A program made the translations under genes and the position numbers. From Varroa destructor (Eukaryota > Arthropoda > Arachnida > Mesostigmata > Varroidae), in contig NW_019211457.1 in NCBI RefSeq assembly GCF_002443255.2, forward strand, positions 40,957,126 through 41,021,125: 64,000 nt of DNA, in the 5' to 3' direction. Every line of letters starts with the position of its first letter. The stretch's first letter is position 1. Below the pieces are notes generated by a model. It did not search any database, was not told where the DNA came from, and saw only the letters and a program-made list of their open reading frames with translations. Positions 63,144 through 64,000 of this stretch are shown piece by piece.

Positions 63144-63981
63144 CTGGAACAAAAAAACCTTCATCTGTTCGTTGATGCTTTCAACAACGGCTATAATTGA
63201 ACCACTGTCGAACATCTTCAAAACGATATTTGCTATTCTAACTAACATAATTTTTATTTATTTACCAAAAATTACAATATATACATATCTGATAAGTAAT
63301 TCGTTTATCTTACAGGCACGGACTGGGAACTCCGCATCATTATACATCCACCGATTATCAAAAAAGCGTGAATGTTGCTAAATTACTGTCATGTATTGAG
63401 TACGCAACGAAATAACGAGTATATCACTCATAATGGACGCAATCGGCGTAAGTGGCCTAAGTTTGCATTGTGGATGCTGAATTATTAAAATGGGTTTTCA
63501 AGCTATTGTTCCGTACAGGACAAGTCAGTCAATTGTGTAAACCAAACAATTTCGATCAGGAAAGTTATATGTCCTATTTAGGTCTTTTCATTGAAAAGGA
63601 GTAAGCTAGACAGACCTGAATGACGAGGTTACGTTAAACCTACGGGAGCAACAATAAGCTAATGCCAGGTAATGTAAGCGAGGCTGCGTCAAGCATGTGC
63701 TGGAAAATGATTGGACTCATATGAACTTGAGATAAATTGTAGAGGTCTAGGTCTCGCCGGCAAAAGCAGGAACACTAACGTAGGTAGTGTTGTGGTAGTC
63801 TTACTCTCATGTATATGGGATATAATCAGGGCATACAAGGTTCGCATCAGTCGCCAAACAGACCATATTGCGAATACGGAAATACACACGCCGGTATGCC
63901 TTGTGCAGAATACAGGCGTCAACCCACTGAAGAAAGAAGAAGCCGATAAATGCAGCATTATGATGCCATGACTGATCTTAC
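63144..63981. other. Dscam-like intron inside the Ig domain
   Basis: This 838-bp AT-rich intron separates the two halves of the Ig domain. I see nothing else in it. Confidence 0.7.
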
Positions 63982-64000
63982 TTGATTTTCCACGTTCTCT
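63982..64000 (-). CDS. Dscam: Dscam-like exon: first half of membrane-proximal Ig domain (partial, cut by window edge)
   Basis: Only the last 19 bases of this exon are in the window. They end at a strong donor (CAA|GTAAG on the minus strand). Read so that two bases are left over, they encode TWKI followed by a split Asn codon. That supplies the conserved core Trp of an Ig fold immediately before the DRVISSG start of the next exon. The phase-2 exit matches the phase-2 entry of exon 62968-63143, which is the main reason to accept so short a piece. The rest of the exon, with the first Ig cysteine, lies beyond the window. Confidence 0.6.

Larger units (their letters stand above)
50385..64000 (-). 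other. Dscam: Dscam-like gene, 3' half (gene extent)
   Basis: This is the gene-level span of the exons listed separately. The gene encodes a single-pass cell-surface Ig/FN3 receptor of the Dscam family, which acts in homophilic recognition, neurite self-avoidance and arthropod immunity (family knowledge). Reading the minus strand, the exons give part of an Ig domain, two FN3 domains, a membrane helix and a multi-exon cytoplasmic tail. The second FN3 carries the Dscam-type signature WDDNGCPISHLTIEY, and the first carries CGTQYQLYLIAHN. The 5' end is cut by the window edge. The 3' end is uncertain: exon 50385-50527 is probably included and the stop codon was not firmly located. Chelicerates carry many Dscam paralogues, including short sDscams with the same Ig-FN3-FN3-TM end, so the exact paralogue cannot be named. 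Confidence 0.85.

Overview
The window looks like nuclear DNA of an arthropod: about 40% GC with GC-rich patches, (TA)n microsatellites, long homopolymer runs, a 100-N assembly gap, and one clearly recognisable gene cut into many small GT-AG exons. The Dscam-type gene and the genome style fit a chelicerate, for example a mesostigmatid mite, but nothing seen here proves the species.

Right end, about 56.9-64.0 kb, minus strand: the 3' half of a Dscam-like gene (Down syndrome cell adhesion molecule, an immunoglobulin/fibronectin-III neuronal and immune receptor). Read 3' to 5' on the plus strand, the exons encode the end of an Ig domain (split by an intron), an FN3 domain split over two exons, a second FN3 domain in one exon, a membrane-spanning exon, and then a cytoplasmic tail built from small exons. 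All junctions from the Ig/FN3 boundary onward are phase 1 and keep the frame when joined. This is the Ig10-FN5-FN6-TM order of Dscam, and it is also the membrane-proximal order of the shortened chelicerate Dscams. The 5' part, including any variable exon clusters, lies beyond position 64000. A further probable tail exon lies at 50.4 kb and a very tentative last exon at 48.5 kb, which would make the gene span at least 14-15 kb.

Rest of the window (1-48 kb): mostly intergenic or intronic sequence in which I recognise no complete gene. It holds a dead reverse transcriptase remnant of a non-LTR retrotransposon (16.6-17.3 kb, minus strand), microsatellites (2.9, 16.0, 39.2, 42.2, 50.7 kb), poly-T and poly-C tracts (24.3, 25.2 kb), hairpins (a perfect 17-bp stem at 48.86 kb is the best), and several GC-rich patches where many frames are open at once, so open frames there are weak evidence of coding. 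Two splice-bounded candidate exons outside the Dscam chain are offered with low confidence: a possible signal-peptide exon (31.2-31.4 kb, minus) and a plus-strand exon antisense inside a Dscam intron (56.55-56.70 kb).
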